Positions 42,597 through 51,088 of a stretch of 64,000 nt of DNA are shown here, one piece after another. This DNA is from Streptomyces sp. LUP30. GTDB taxonomy: Bacteria > Actinomycetota > Actinomycetes > Streptomycetales > Streptomycetaceae. Each line of letters starts with the position of its first letter. Position 1 is the stretch's first letter. The notes beneath the pieces were generated by a model. That model had not been told where the DNA came from, searched no databases, and was given only the letters and a program-made list of their open reading frames with translations. The stretch is from the NCBI RefSeq assembly GCF_001746365.1, contig NZ_MJAJ01000011.1, forward strand, positions 1 to 64,000, written 5' to 3'. The translations under genes and the position numbers were made by a program.

Positions 42597-44065
42597 CCCT
42601 CCCAGCCCGCCGGGAGATGGATCATCTTGTGCTCCAGGTACTCGCCGAAACCCTCGGGCCCGAACTCCCGCCCCAGGCCGGAGTTCTTGTAACCGCCGAA
42701 CGGTCCGAGCATGTCCAGGCTGAAGGTGTTCACGGAGTACGTCCCGGTGCGGACCTGGCGGGCGATCTCGACGCCGTGCCCGACGTCGGACGTCCACACA
42801 CTGCCGCTGAGCCCGTAGTCCGAGTCGTTCGCGATCTTCACCGCCTCGGCCTCGTCACTGTAGGGCAGCAGGCAGATCACCGGGCCGAAGATCTCCTCGC
42901 GGGCGATCCGCATGGAGTTGTCGACGTCGCCGAAGAGGGTGGGCTCCACGTACCAGCCGCGCTCCAGGCCCGCCGGACGCCCGCCGCCCGTGAGGATCTT
43001 CGCGCCCTCCTCCTGCCCGATGCGGATGTAGTCGAGGTTGCGGAGCTGCTGCCGCTCGGCCACCAGCGGGCCGAGCTGGGTCGCCGGGTCCAGCGGGTCG
43101 CCGACCACGAGCGCGTCCGCCGCCGCGGCGAAGGCGTCCGCGAACTCGTCGTAGCGCGAGCGCGGGAGCAGGATCCGGGTCTGGGCGACACAGGCCTGGC
43201 CGTTGTTCATCCAGGCCGCCGAGGCGATCCCGGGGACGGCGGTGGCGAGGTCCGCGTCGGGCAGGACGAGCGCCGCCGACTTCCCGCCCAGCTCCAGGGT
43301 CACCCGGGTGAGGTTGCGGGACGCCACCTCCATGACCCGCTTGCCGGCCGCGACCGAGCCCGTGAACGAGACCTTGTCCACGCCCGGGTGCCCGACCAGG
43401 TACTCGCTCACCTCGCGGTCCGCCGGGAGGATCGACAGCACGCCCTCCGGCAGCCCGGCCTCCCGCACGATGTCCGCGAGGACGTAGGCGTCCAGGGGCG
43501 ACTCCGGGGACGGCTTGAGGATCACCGTGCAGCCGGTGAGCAGCGCGGGAGCGAGCTTGGCGGCGGCGACGAACTGCGGGACGTTCCAGGGGACGACCGC
43601 CGCGACCACCCCGACCGGCTCGCGCCGCACGAGGATCCGGCCGAGCACGCCGTCGCGCCCCTCCTCGTAGGTGAAGCCCCGGGCGACGGTGATCGCCGCG
43701 TCCCACACCATCATCGCGCCGAGGGCCTGCGCGAGGACGCTCCAGGAGTACGGGGAGCCGTTCTCGGAGGAGATCACCCGGGCGAGCTCCTCGTGGCGCG
43801 CGAGGATCCCGTCCTTGATCCGGCCGACGACCTCGATCCGCTCGTCGAGCGAAAGGCGGGGCCAGGGCCCCTCGTCGAAGGCCTGCCGGGCGACGGCGAC
43901 GGCCCGGTCCACGTCGGCCGGCGAGGCATGCGGCACCCGCCCGATGACCTCCTCGGTGTGCGGCGAGATCACCTCGATGACGGCATCGCCCAGCGGGTCG
44001 GTCAACTCCCCGCCGATGAAAAGCTTTCCGTGCTCCACGAGCTCAGCCATGGCCACTGCCTTCAT
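42593..44065 (-). CDS. Aldehyde dehydrogenase (NAD+)
   Basis: 490 residues. Conserved residues are intact: PWNVP, SFTGS (NAD site), LELGGKS with the general-base Glu, and NNGQACVAQ with the catalytic Cys. It probably oxidises an aldehyde to the acid or acyl precursor during side-chain breakdown, the step after P450 hydroxylation. ATG 44065 is used; an in-frame ATG five codons later (44050) is also possible. The start region is overlapped by a 15-bp motif and preceded by a KstR-like box. Forms a two-gene unit with ferredoxin. Confidence 0.92.
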   Translation of the reverse strand: MKAVAMAELVEHGKLFIGGELTDPLGDAVIEVISPHTEEVIGRVPHASPADVDRAVAVARQAFDEGPWPRLSLDERIEVVGRIKDGILARHEELARVISSENGSPYSWSVLAQALGAMMVWDAAITVARGFTYEEGRDGVLGRILVRREPVGVVAAVVPWNVPQFVAAAKLAPALLTGCTVILKPSPESPLDAYVLADIVREAGLPEGVLSILPADREVSEYLVGHPGVDKVSFTGSVAAGKRVMEVASRNLTRVTLELGGKSAALVLPDADLATAVPGIASAAWMNNGQACVAQTRILLPRSRYDEFADAFAAAADALVVGDPLDPATQLGPLVAERQQLRNLDYIRIGQEEGAKILTGGGRPAGLERGWYVEPTLFGDVDNSMRIAREEIFGPVICLLPYSDEAEAVKIANDSDYGLSGSVWTSDVGHGVEIARQVRTGTYSVNTFSLDMLGPFGGYKNSGLGREFGPEGFGEYLEHKMIHLPAGWEG

Positions 44066-44068
44066 TTT

Positions 44069-44083
44069 CTGACGGTGTTTCAG
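44069..44083. promoter_or_regulatory. CTGACG-type 15-bp motif, copy 3
   Basis: CTGACGGTGTTTCAG is flanked so that TTTCTGA and TCAGAAA form a perfect 7-bp inverted repeat with a 7-nt spacer (44066-44086). It begins three bases upstream of the ALDH start codon on the minus strand. Confidence 0.5.
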
Positions 44084-44087
44084 AAAC

Positions 44088-44101
44088 TGATACCAGTTCT
44101 A
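44088..44101. promoter_or_regulatory. KstR-like box between ALDH and MBL genes
   Basis: TGATACCAGTTCTA matches TnnAACnnGTTnnA with one mismatch (TAC for AAC). It lies between the divergent ALDH and metallo-hydrolase genes and directly beside CTGACG motif copy 3. Confidence 0.5.
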
Positions 44102-44136
44102 GTTATAGTGGGCAATGGCCGTGGGACGGAGGGCAG

Positions 44137-45162
44137 ATGACGAACGTGTTCGATCATGGCGGGGGTGTGCGGTCCCTGCGGGTGCCCATCCCTGACAACC
44201 CGCTCGGCCACACGCTCGTCTATGTCGTCGACACCGACCGCGGGCCGGTGCTCGTCGACACCGGCTGGGACGACCCCGCCTCCTGGGACGCCCTCGATGC
44301 GGGCCTCAGGGCCTGCGGCACGTCCGTCACCGCGCTGCACGGCGTCGTCATCACCCACCACCACCCCGACCACCACGGCCTGTCCGCCCAGGTGCGGGAG
44401 GCGTCCGGGGCGTGGGTGGCGATGCACGCGGCGGACGCGTCGATCGTGCGGCGGACCCGGGAGACCCGCCCCGAGCGCTGGTACACGTACATGGCCGAGA
44501 AACTGGCCGCCGCCGGAGCCCCGGACGCGCACCTCGCCCCGCTGCGCACGGCGCGCCGCCGCACCCTGCCCGGCCTCTCCCCCGCCCTCCCCGACCGTGA
44601 GATCGTCCCCGGCGAGCTCCTCGATCTGCCCGGCCGCCGACTGCGCGCGATCTGGACCCCCGGGCACACCCCCGGCCATGTCTGCCTGCACCTGGAGGAG
44701 GACCACCCGGCCGGGCTCCCGGGCCGCGGCCGGCTGTTCTCCGGTGACCATGTGCTCCCCGGCATCACCCCGCACATCGGCCTCTACGAGGACCCCGACG
44801 ACGCGACGGTGACCGACCCCCTGGGCGACTACCTCGACTCCCTCGAGCGGGTCGGCCGGCTCGGGCCCGCCGAGATCCTCCCGGCCCACCAGCACGCCTT
44901 CACCGACGCCTCGTCCCGGGTAAGGGAGTTGCTCGCTCACCACGAGGAGCGCCTCACGGGGCTCATCTCACTCCTCGCCTCGCCCCTCACCCCATGGCAG
45001 CTCGCCGAACGCATGGAGTGGAACCGGCCCTGGGAGCAGATCCCCTACGGGTCGAGGAACATCGCCGTCTCCGAGGCCGAGGCGCATCTGCGGCGGCTGG
45101 TGAAGCTGGGCCGGGCGGAGGCCGTGACGGGCAGCGACCCCGTGACGTACGCGGCGGTGTGA
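44137..45162 (+). CDS. MBL-fold metallo-hydrolase
   Basis: 341 residues. The metal-binding motif THHHPDHHG, the later GHTPGH, GDH and a C-terminal His (PAHQHAF) define the metallo-beta-lactamase fold with a two-metal site. Such enzymes include acyl-CoA thioesterases, lactonases and glyoxalase II-like hydrolases; the C-terminal winged-helix-like segment (PLTPWQLAERMEW, AEAHLRRLVKLGRAE) is a DNA-binding-like or dimerisation extension seen in some family members. It shares its promoter region with the ALDH gene, suggesting a role in the same pathway. Confidence 0.85.
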   Translation: MTNVFDHGGGVRSLRVPIPDNPLGHTLVYVVDTDRGPVLVDTGWDDPASWDALDAGLRACGTSVTALHGVVITHHHPDHHGLSAQVREASGAWVAMHAADASIVRRTRETRPERWYTYMAEKLAAAGAPDAHLAPLRTARRRTLPGLSPALPDREIVPGELLDLPGRRLRAIWTPGHTPGHVCLHLEEDHPAGLPGRGRLFSGDHVLPGITPHIGLYEDPDDATVTDPLGDYLDSLERVGRLGPAEILPAHQHAFTDASSRVRELLAHHEERLTGLISLLASPLTPWQLAERMEWNRPWEQIPYGSRNIAVSEAEAHLRRLVKLGRAEAVTGSDPVTYAAV

Positions 45163-45244
45163 TCCCTGCCCCCTGACCCCTGGGGCTCCGCACGATCCGG
45201 TCGGTCCGATCGCGTGGTGGCGGGCCCACCTGTCGGACAGCTCC

Positions 45245-45766
45245 ATGGACTCCAAGGACCCTATGAACCCGATCGACCCTGTGAACCCGATCGACCCGAT
45301 CGACCCGATCGACCCCCTGGAGCGGCTGCTCGCCGAACGCGCCTGTGAGCGGCTCGTCGTCGACTTCGTCCACCGTCTCGACCTCGGCGAACCGCCGACC
45401 GTGGCCGAACTGTTCACCGAGGACGGCAGCTGGGCGTGGCCGGCCGGCGAGCGGCTCGTCCAGGGGCGGCCGGCGCTGCGGGAGTACTTCGGCGCGCGGC
45501 CCGCCGACCGACTGTCCCGCCGTCTCATGGCGAACATCCTGGTCACGGTGACCGCGCCGGACGCCGCCACGGCCACCTCGTACTTCTCGACGCACCGGGT
45601 CGACGGGTACGAGGGCGGCACCGTCCCCGCGGGCCCCCCGGTCCAGGTCGGCCACTACGAGGACACGTTCCGCCGGGTCGGCGGCGAGTGGCTGCTGGAC
45701 CGGCGGGTGCTGTTCCTGCCCTTCGGGGGGCCCACGCCGCGCGCGGTCGAGCCGTCGGCGACCTGA
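45245..45766 (+). CDS. SnoaL-like NTF2-fold protein
   Basis: 173 residues. The conserved part starts near residue 25 (ERLLAERACERLVVDFVHRLDLGEPPTVAELFTEDGSW) and matches SnoaL-like/nuclear transport factor 2 small alpha+beta barrels, such as steroid delta-isomerases and polyketide cyclases. Before it is a low-complexity run built of NPIDP units, encoded by repeated ATCGACCCG. No catalytic residue can be named. It lies 82 bases downstream of the MBL gene and may be cotranscribed with it. Confidence 0.75.
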   Translation: MDSKDPMNPIDPVNPIDPIDPIDPLERLLAERACERLVVDFVHRLDLGEPPTVAELFTEDGSWAWPAGERLVQGRPALREYFGARPADRLSRRLMANILVTVTAPDAATATSYFSTHRVDGYEGGTVPAGPPVQVGHYEDTFRRVGGEWLLDRRVLFLPFGGPTPRAVEPSAT

Positions 45767-45945
45767 CCGACTCCCGCGCGGGGACGAGGAGTTACCTCTC
45801 CAGCGGGCGCATCGCGGGGGCGGCGGGCCGTCGGCGCACCGCCTCCGTCCGGCCACCGGCATGAGCAGGACCCAGGCAGGGACACGGGCAGGGACACGGG
45901 CAGGAGCCCGCCGTCGTCCGCAGGCGCCCCTCGGACGCCTGCTTA

Positions 45946-46078
45946 CCTGCCGGTAGAGTGGCCGGGTCGTATCACGCCCGTACAGGGGGAAGCCGGTGCA
46001 ATTCCGGCGCTGACCCGCAACCGTTGACAGCCGGATCACCTGGCACGGGGCCGTGACCGGCTCATGTGCGTCGGCAGG
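45946..46078 (+). promoter_or_regulatory. Cobalamin riboswitch
   Basis: The conserved core GGGGAAGCCGGTGCAATTC, then CGGCGCTGACCCGCAACCGT, is the highly characteristic adenosylcobalamin aptamer. The outer stem pairs CCTGCCG (45946-45952) with CGGCAGG (46072-46078). It lies 98 nt upstream of the first gene of the ECF operon, so cobalamin should switch off its expression. Confidence 0.93.
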
Positions 46079-46145
46079 TCGGCCGTCGCACGGCACCGTC
46101 GAGGCATACGGAGCCGAGCCGCCGGGGTCGCCCCGTGCTGCCCGG

Positions 46146-46160
46146 CTCCCTCACAGGGAG
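46146..46160 (+). promoter_or_regulatory. Possible ribosome-site sequestering hairpin of the riboswitch
   Basis: CTCCCT-cac-AGGGAG is a 6-bp hairpin whose right arm contains the purine-rich AGGGAG that precedes the ATG at 46176. With ligand bound, the upstream aptamer could favour this hairpin and block ribosome access. Confidence 0.45.
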
Positions 46161-46175
46161 AGGCACCCGCCGATC

Positions 46176-47426
46176 ATGAACGTCCGCCGTAGCGCCGCGG
46201 CTCTGGCCGCCGCCACCGTCGTGCTGGGCGCCGCCGTCCCCGCGGTGGCCGCCACCGCGTCCCCCACCCCGCCCGCGGCGATACCCGCCGGGCTGTACGG
46301 GACCGGGGACCCGACCTACGACGGCGTCTGGCGCCAGTCGCTGGCCCTGCTCGCGCAGCACACCACGGGCGTCGCCCCGGCCGACGCGGCCGTGACCTGG
46401 CTGGCCGGCCAGCAGTGCGCGAACGGCTCCTTCGCCGCTTTCCGCGCCGACGCCGCCAAGCCGTGCGACGCGAAGCTGACGGTGGACACCAACAGCACGG
46501 CGGCCGCCGTCCAGACGCTGGCCGCGCTCGGCGGCCACAGCGCCGGGACGCAGAAGGCGGTCGGCTGGCTGAAGTCCGTGCAGAACACGGACGGCGGCTG
46601 GGGCTACTTCCCCGGCGGGGCCAGCGACACGAACTCGACGTCCGTCGTGGCCGGGGCGCTGGCAGCGGCCGGGCAGCAGCCGGGCGGAGTGAAGAAGGCC
46701 GGAAAGTCGCCGTACGACGCCCTCGTGAAGCTCTCCCTCCCCTGCGACCGGGCCGGCGGCGGCGCGTTCGCGTACCAGCCGGACAAGAAGGGCGGCCTCG
46801 CGGCCAACGCGGACGCGACGGCGGCGGGCGTCCTCGGCGTCCTCGGCAAGGGGTTCGTGACGACGGCCGGCAAGGCGTCGCCGGGCGACCACGCGTGCGG
46901 CGGCTCCTCCGCCGCGCTCACCCCGGACGGGCTCGCCCGCAACGGCGCGGCCTACCTCGCCGGGGCGGTCGCCCACGACGGCCATCTGAAGTCGGTCCTG
47001 CCCGGCTCCGCGGACCAGCCCGACTACGGCAACACCGCCGACGCGGTGGTCGCCCTCGCCGCCCTCGGGTGGACCGAGCAGGCCAGGAAGCCCCTGGCCT
47101 GGCTGGAGCAGAACGCCGTGGGCTGGGCGAAGCAGAACGGGCCCGCCGCCTACGCCCAGTTGGTCTTCGCGGCGCACGCCATGGGCGTCGATCCGCACGC
47201 CTTCGGCGGCACGGACCTGGTCGCACAGCTCAACGCGACGGGTCCGGCCCCGCAGAGCGCAGCGAAGGCGGCCGGCGCGACCGCCTCGGCGGACCCGAAG
47301 AAGGCGGACGACTCGGACGGCTCCGGCACGGGTTACAGCCTCTGGCTGATCATCGGCGTCTTCCTCGTGGCCGGCATCGGCATCGGCTTCCTGATCAGCG
47401 TCCGCGGCAGGAAGCAGCAGCCGTGA
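46176..47426 (+). CDS. Secreted, membrane-anchored alpha/alpha-toroid protein of the B12 locus
   Basis: 416 residues. A signal peptide (RRSAAALAAATVVLGAAVPAVAA) leads to repeated helical pairs with QCANGSFAAF, NTDGGWGYFPGGASDTNST and NTADAVVALAALGW, typical of prenyltransferase/terpene-cyclase-type toroids. A disordered linker and a C-terminal membrane anchor (WLIIGVFLVAGIGIGFLIS) plus a short basic tail follow. Animal intrinsic factor and transcobalamin have an alpha6/alpha6 toroid that binds cobalamin. A surface toroid encoded behind a cobalamin riboswitch and beside an ECF transporter is therefore a good candidate cobalamin-binding protein, although direct evidence is missing. The stop overlaps the next start (GTGA). 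Confidence 0.75.
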   Translation: MNVRRSAAALAAATVVLGAAVPAVAATASPTPPAAIPAGLYGTGDPTYDGVWRQSLALLAQHTTGVAPADAAVTWLAGQQCANGSFAAFRADAAKPCDAKLTVDTNSTAAAVQTLAALGGHSAGTQKAVGWLKSVQNTDGGWGYFPGGASDTNSTSVVAGALAAAGQQPGGVKKAGKSPYDALVKLSLPCDRAGGGAFAYQPDKKGGLAANADATAAGVLGVLGKGFVTTAGKASPGDHACGGSSAALTPDGLARNGAAYLAGAVAHDGHLKSVLPGSADQPDYGNTADAVVALAALGWTEQARKPLAWLEQNAVGWAKQNGPAAYAQLVFAAHAMGVDPHAFGGTDLVAQLNATGPAPQSAAKAAGATASADPKKADDSDGSGTGYSLWLIIGVFLVAGIGIGFLISVRGRKQQP

Positions 47427-48244
47427 GGCGTCTGCCCGCCGTACGCACCCCCGCGCGCGCCCATACTCACGCCCGTGCCGATATCCGTGCCCGTGCCCGT
47501 GGCCGTGCCCGTGCCCGTGCCTCTCGTGCGTACGGGCGGGTCCGCGGCCGCGTCCAGCTCCTGGCCGCCGTACTCGCCGCCTCGGCGCTGGTGTTGACGG
47601 GCGCGGCGGGCTCGGCCCAGGCCGCCGGCTACCGCTACTGGTCCTTCTGGGACCGCGCCGGCGACCACTGGACCTACGCCACCCAGGGCCCGTCCACCGC
47701 CCGCCCCCTCGACGGCGACGTCGAGGGCTTCCGGTTCGCGGTGAGCGAGGACTCGCAGGACGCGACGCAGCCGCGCGGCGCCGCCTCCTTCGCGGCGATC
47801 TGCGCGAAGACGCCCGCGCGGGACGGCACGAAGCGGGTGGCCCTGGTCATCGACTTCGGCACGGCGGCGGACGCCCCGGGCGGCGAGACCCCGCCGTCGC
47901 CCGCGCCGCGCACGGCGTGCGCCCAGGTCGACTCCGGGGCGACGACGGCCGAGGCGCTCGCCGCGGTCGCCAAGCCGCTGCGCTACGACGCCAACGCCCT
48001 GCTGTGCGCGATCGCCGGGTATCCGGGGACCGGGTGCGGAGAGCAGGTGTCGACGGACGGGACGCGCACCCGGCAGCCGACGACGACCGCGGAGACCGGA
48101 AACAGCAACAGCAACACGAACAGCAGCACGAACGGCGGCGGGAAGGACGGGGGCCCGTCGGTGGGCCTGTTCGCGGGCGGGGCGGCGGTGGCGGTGCTGG
48201 GCGCGGCCGCGGTGTGGCAGGCGCGGCGGCGCCGGAATGGCTGA
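47423..48244 (+). CDS. SCO2322-family surface protein, possible transcobalamin beta-domain partner
   Basis: 273 residues from GTG 47423, which overlaps the upstream stop. An Arg/Ala-rich N-terminus encoded by CGTGCC/CGTGCCC repeats precedes a hydrophobic signal segment (VQLLAAVLAASALVLTGAAG). The mature part starts GYRYWSFWDRAGDHWTYATQGPST and contains DGDVEGFRF, with paired Cys (AICAK, TACAQ, LLCAIAG, GCGEQ). A C-terminal membrane anchor follows a Ser/Asn linker. The WSFW-GPST-DGD pattern is reminiscent of the beta domain of DUF4430/transcobalamin-like proteins, but this is a weak visual match. It could cover the cobalamin bound by the toroid protein. Confidence 0.6.
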   Translation: MRRLPAVRTPARAHTHARADIRARARGRARARASRAYGRVRGRVQLLAAVLAASALVLTGAAGSAQAAGYRYWSFWDRAGDHWTYATQGPSTARPLDGDVEGFRFAVSEDSQDATQPRGAASFAAICAKTPARDGTKRVALVIDFGTAADAPGGETPPSPAPRTACAQVDSGATTAEALAAVAKPLRYDANALLCAIAGYPGTGCGEQVSTDGTRTRQPTTTAETGNSNSNTNSSTNGGGKDGGPSVGLFAGGAAVAVLGAAAVWQARRRRNG

Positions 48245-49310
48245 CCGCCGCTCCTCGCCTCAACTGCACCCCGGCGCTTGGTGGTTGTGGGCCCTCGGCC
48301 TCGGCGCCGCCGCCACCCGCACCACCAACCCGCTCCTGCTCGGCCTGCTGCTCACCGCCTCCGCGTACGTCGTCACCGTGTGCCGCCCCGACACCCCCTG
48401 GTCCCGTTCCTACTCCGCGTTCCTCAAGCTGGCCCTCGCCGTCCTCGTCGTCCGTCTCGTCTTCGTGGTCGCGCTCGGCTCGCCGATCCCGGGCACGCAT
48501 GTGCTGCTCACGCTGCCCGAAATCCCGCTGCCGCACTGGGCGCAGGGCATCCGGCTGGGCGGCCCGGTCACGGCCGAGGGCCTGCTCTTCGCTTTGTACG
48601 ACGGTCTGAGGCTGGCCACCCTCCTCGTGTGCATCGGCGCAGCGAACGCCCTGGCCTCCCCGTCGCGCCTGCTGAAGGCGCTCCCGGGCGCCCTGTACGA
48701 GACGGGGGTGGCGGTGGTCGTGGCGCTCACCTTCGCCCCGAACCTCATCGCGGACGTCCACCGTCTGCGCGCCGCCCGCCGTCTGCGGGGCCGTCCGGAC
48801 CGGGGCCTGCGCGGCCTGCTCCAGGTGGGCCTGCCGGTGCTGGAGGGCGCCCTGGAGCGCTCGGTCGCCCTGGCCGCCGCGATGGACGCGCGCGGTTACG
48901 GCCGTACCGCCGACGTCCCCGCCCCCGTACGCCGCACCACCGGCGCCCTCACGCTGGGCGGCCTGCTCGGCGTCTGCGCGGGAACCTACGGCCTGCTCAC
49001 CACCGCCGGCGGCACCTACGGCCTTCCGGTGCTGTTCGCCGGTGTGGTCGCGGCCCTCGCCGGGCTGCGGCTGGGGGGCCGCCGTTCGGCGCGCACCCGC
49101 TACCGCCCGGACCGCTGGACCCCGCGGGCCTGTCTGACCGCCGCCTCCGGCGTCGCGGTAGCGGCCCTGCTCGTCATGGCCGCCTCCGCCGACCCGGCGG
49201 CCCTGAATCCGGGGGTGGTCCCGCTGACCGCGCCCGCCCTCCCGCTGTGGCCGGCGGCGGCCGTACTCCTCGCCCTGCTGCCCGCGTTCGTGCACAAGGA
49301 GCCGTCGTGA
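48237..49310 (+). CDS. ECF transporter transmembrane component (EcfT)
   Basis: 357 residues. Six to eight hydrophobic segments and the EcfT coupling motif DARGYGR (about residue 217), which contacts the ATPases, identify it. ATG 48237 overlaps the previous gene by eight bases. The next gene begins at GTG 49307 overlapping its stop (GTGA). It forms the energy-coupling scaffold for the S component encoded two genes downstream. Confidence 0.9.
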   Translation: MADRRSSPQLHPGAWWLWALGLGAAATRTTNPLLLGLLLTASAYVVTVCRPDTPWSRSYSAFLKLALAVLVVRLVFVVALGSPIPGTHVLLTLPEIPLPHWAQGIRLGGPVTAEGLLFALYDGLRLATLLVCIGAANALASPSRLLKALPGALYETGVAVVVALTFAPNLIADVHRLRAARRLRGRPDRGLRGLLQVGLPVLEGALERSVALAAAMDARGYGRTADVPAPVRRTTGALTLGGLLGVCAGTYGLLTTAGGTYGLPVLFAGVVAALAGLRLGGRRSARTRYRPDRWTPRACLTAASGVAVAALLVMAASADPAALNPGVVPLTAPALPLWPAAAVLLALLPAFVHKEPS

Positions 49311-51088
49311 TCCGCTTCGAGAACGTCTCCGTGACGTATGACGGCGTCGCCGAACCCACCGTCAGGGACGTCGACTTCACCGTCCCCGAGGGCGAACTCG
49401 TGCTGCTGGCGGGCCCGTCGGGGGTGGGCAAGTCGACGTTGCTCGGCACGGTGAGCGGGCTCGTGCCGCACTTCACCGGCGGCGTCCTGCGCGGCCGTGT
49501 CACGGTCGCCGGCCGCGACACCCGCACCCACAAGCCGCGTGAACTCGCCGACGTCGTGGGGACGGTGGGCCAGGACCCCCTCTCGCACTTCGTGACGGAC
49601 ACGGTCGAGGACGAACTCGCCTACGGCATGGAGTCGTTGGGCCTTCCGCCTACGGTGATGCGCCGCCGCGTCGAGGAGACCCTCGACCTGCTCGGCCTGG
49701 CCGCCCTGCGCGACCGTCCGCTCGCCACCCTCTCGGGCGGCCAGCAGCAGAGGGTCGCGATCGGCTCGGTCCTCACCCCGCATCCCCGGGTGCTCGTCCT
49801 GGACGAGCCGACGTCCGCGCTCGACCCGGCGGCCGCGGAGGAGGTCCTCGCCGTCCTGCTGCGGCTCGTCCACGACCTCGGCACGACGGTGCTGCTGGCC
49901 GAGCACCGCCTGGAACGCGTCCTGCAGTACGCCGACCAGGTCGCCCTGCTGCCCGCCGCCGGGGCGGCCCCGCTCCTCGGCGCGCCGGCGGACGTCATGG
50001 CCGTCTCCCCGGTGTTCCCGCCGGTGGTGGACCTGGGCCGGCTGGCGGGCTGGTCCCCGCTGCCGCTGACGGTCCGCGACGCCCGCCGCAGGGCCGTAGA
50101 CCTGCGGGAACTCCTGGCCGCTCGGGAGGCCCGAGAAATACCTCCGAGGCCCGTATCCGCTCCCGCCCCGGTACCGGCAGTCGAGTCAGCCGCCCCCGCC
50201 CCCACCGCCGTCCCTCGGGCCCGCCGCCTCTTCCGCCGCTCTCTCCCCGCCCCGGCCGCACGGTCGGCCCCGGCCGCCGCCTCCCCTGCGACCCCCTCCC
50301 CCGCCGCTTGCTCTCCTCCCGCTCGCACCCTGTCCGCGCCGCCCGCCCAGGCCCGGTCGCTCGCCGTCCGCCGGGGCGGCGTCCAGGCCCTGCGCGACGT
50401 CGGCCTCACCGTCGGGCCCGGCGAGACCGTCGCCCTCATGGGCCGCAACGGCGCCGGGAAGTCGACGCTGCTCAACGCGTTCGTCGGCCTGGTCGCGCCG
50501 TCCGCCGGCACGGTGCGCGTCGGCGGCGCGGTCCCGCACCGCACCTCCCCCCGCGACCTGGTCCGGCGCGTCGGCCTGGTCCCGCAGGAGCCGCGCGACC
50601 TGCTCTACGCCGACACGGTCGCCGCCGAGTGCGCGGCGGCCGACCGGGACGCGCAGGCCGCGCCCGGCGCCTGCCGCGCCCTGGTCTCGGAGCTCCTCCC
50701 CGGCATCGCGGACGACACCCACCCCCGCGATCTGTCCGAGGGCCAGCGGCTCACGCTCGCGCTGGCGGTCGTCCTCGCCGCCCGGCCGCCGCTCCTGCTG
50801 CTCGACGAGCCCACCCGCGGCCTCGACTACGCGGCGAAGGCCCGCCTGGTCGCCGTCCTGCGCGGGCTGGCCGCCGCCGGTCACGCGATCGTGCTCGCCA
50901 CTCACGACGTGGAACTGGCCGCCGAACTGGCCGACCGGGTGGTGCTGCTCGCGGAGGGCGAGGTGATCGCCGACGGTCCCACGGCGGAGGTGGTGGTCTC
51001 GTCCCCGTCCTTCGCCCCGCAGGTGACGAAGATCCTCGCGCCGCAGGAGTGGCTCACGGTCGCGCAGGTGAGGCGGGCGCTGCGATGA
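49307..51088 (+). CDS. Tandem ECF ATPase (EcfA-EcfA' fusion)
   Basis: 593 residues with two ABC domains. First: Walker A GPSGVGKST, Q-loop VGQDP, signature LSGGQQQR, Walker B VLVLDEPT. Second: Walker A GRNGAGKST, signature LSEGQRLT, Walker B LLLLDEPT, H-loop THDVE. A Pro/Ala-rich linker of about 100 residues joins them. In most ECF systems the two ATPases are separate; actinobacterial systems often have this fused form. GTG 49307 overlaps the EcfT stop. ATG of the S component overlaps its stop (ATGA). Confidence 0.93.
   Translation: MIRFENVSVTYDGVAEPTVRDVDFTVPEGELVLLAGPSGVGKSTLLGTVSGLVPHFTGGVLRGRVTVAGRDTRTHKPRELADVVGTVGQDPLSHFVTDTVEDELAYGMESLGLPPTVMRRRVEETLDLLGLAALRDRPLATLSGGQQQRVAIGSVLTPHPRVLVLDEPTSALDPAAAEEVLAVLLRLVHDLGTTVLLAEHRLERVLQYADQVALLPAAGAAPLLGAPADVMAVSPVFPPVVDLGRLAGWSPLPLTVRDARRRAVDLRELLAAREAREIPPRPVSAPAPVPAVESAAPAPTAVPRARRLFRRSLPAPAARSAPAAASPATPSPAACSPPARTLSAPPAQARSLAVRRGGVQALRDVGLTVGPGETVALMGRNGAGKSTLLNAFVGLVAPSAGTVRVGGAVPHRTSPRDLVRRVGLVPQEPRDLLYADTVAAECAAADRDAQAAPGACRALVSELLPGIADDTHPRDLSEGQRLTLALAVVLAARPPLLLLDEPTRGLDYAAKARLVAVLRGLAAAGHAIVLATHDVELAAELADRVVLLAEGEVIADGPTAEVVVSSPSFAPQVTKILAPQEWLTVAQVRRALR

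Noticed and set aside
42449..44140. A 563-residue plus-strand frame opposite the aldehyde dehydrogenase.
   Set aside because: The minus strand encodes a complete aldehyde dehydrogenase with all catalytic residues; the opposite frame has no recognisable domain.
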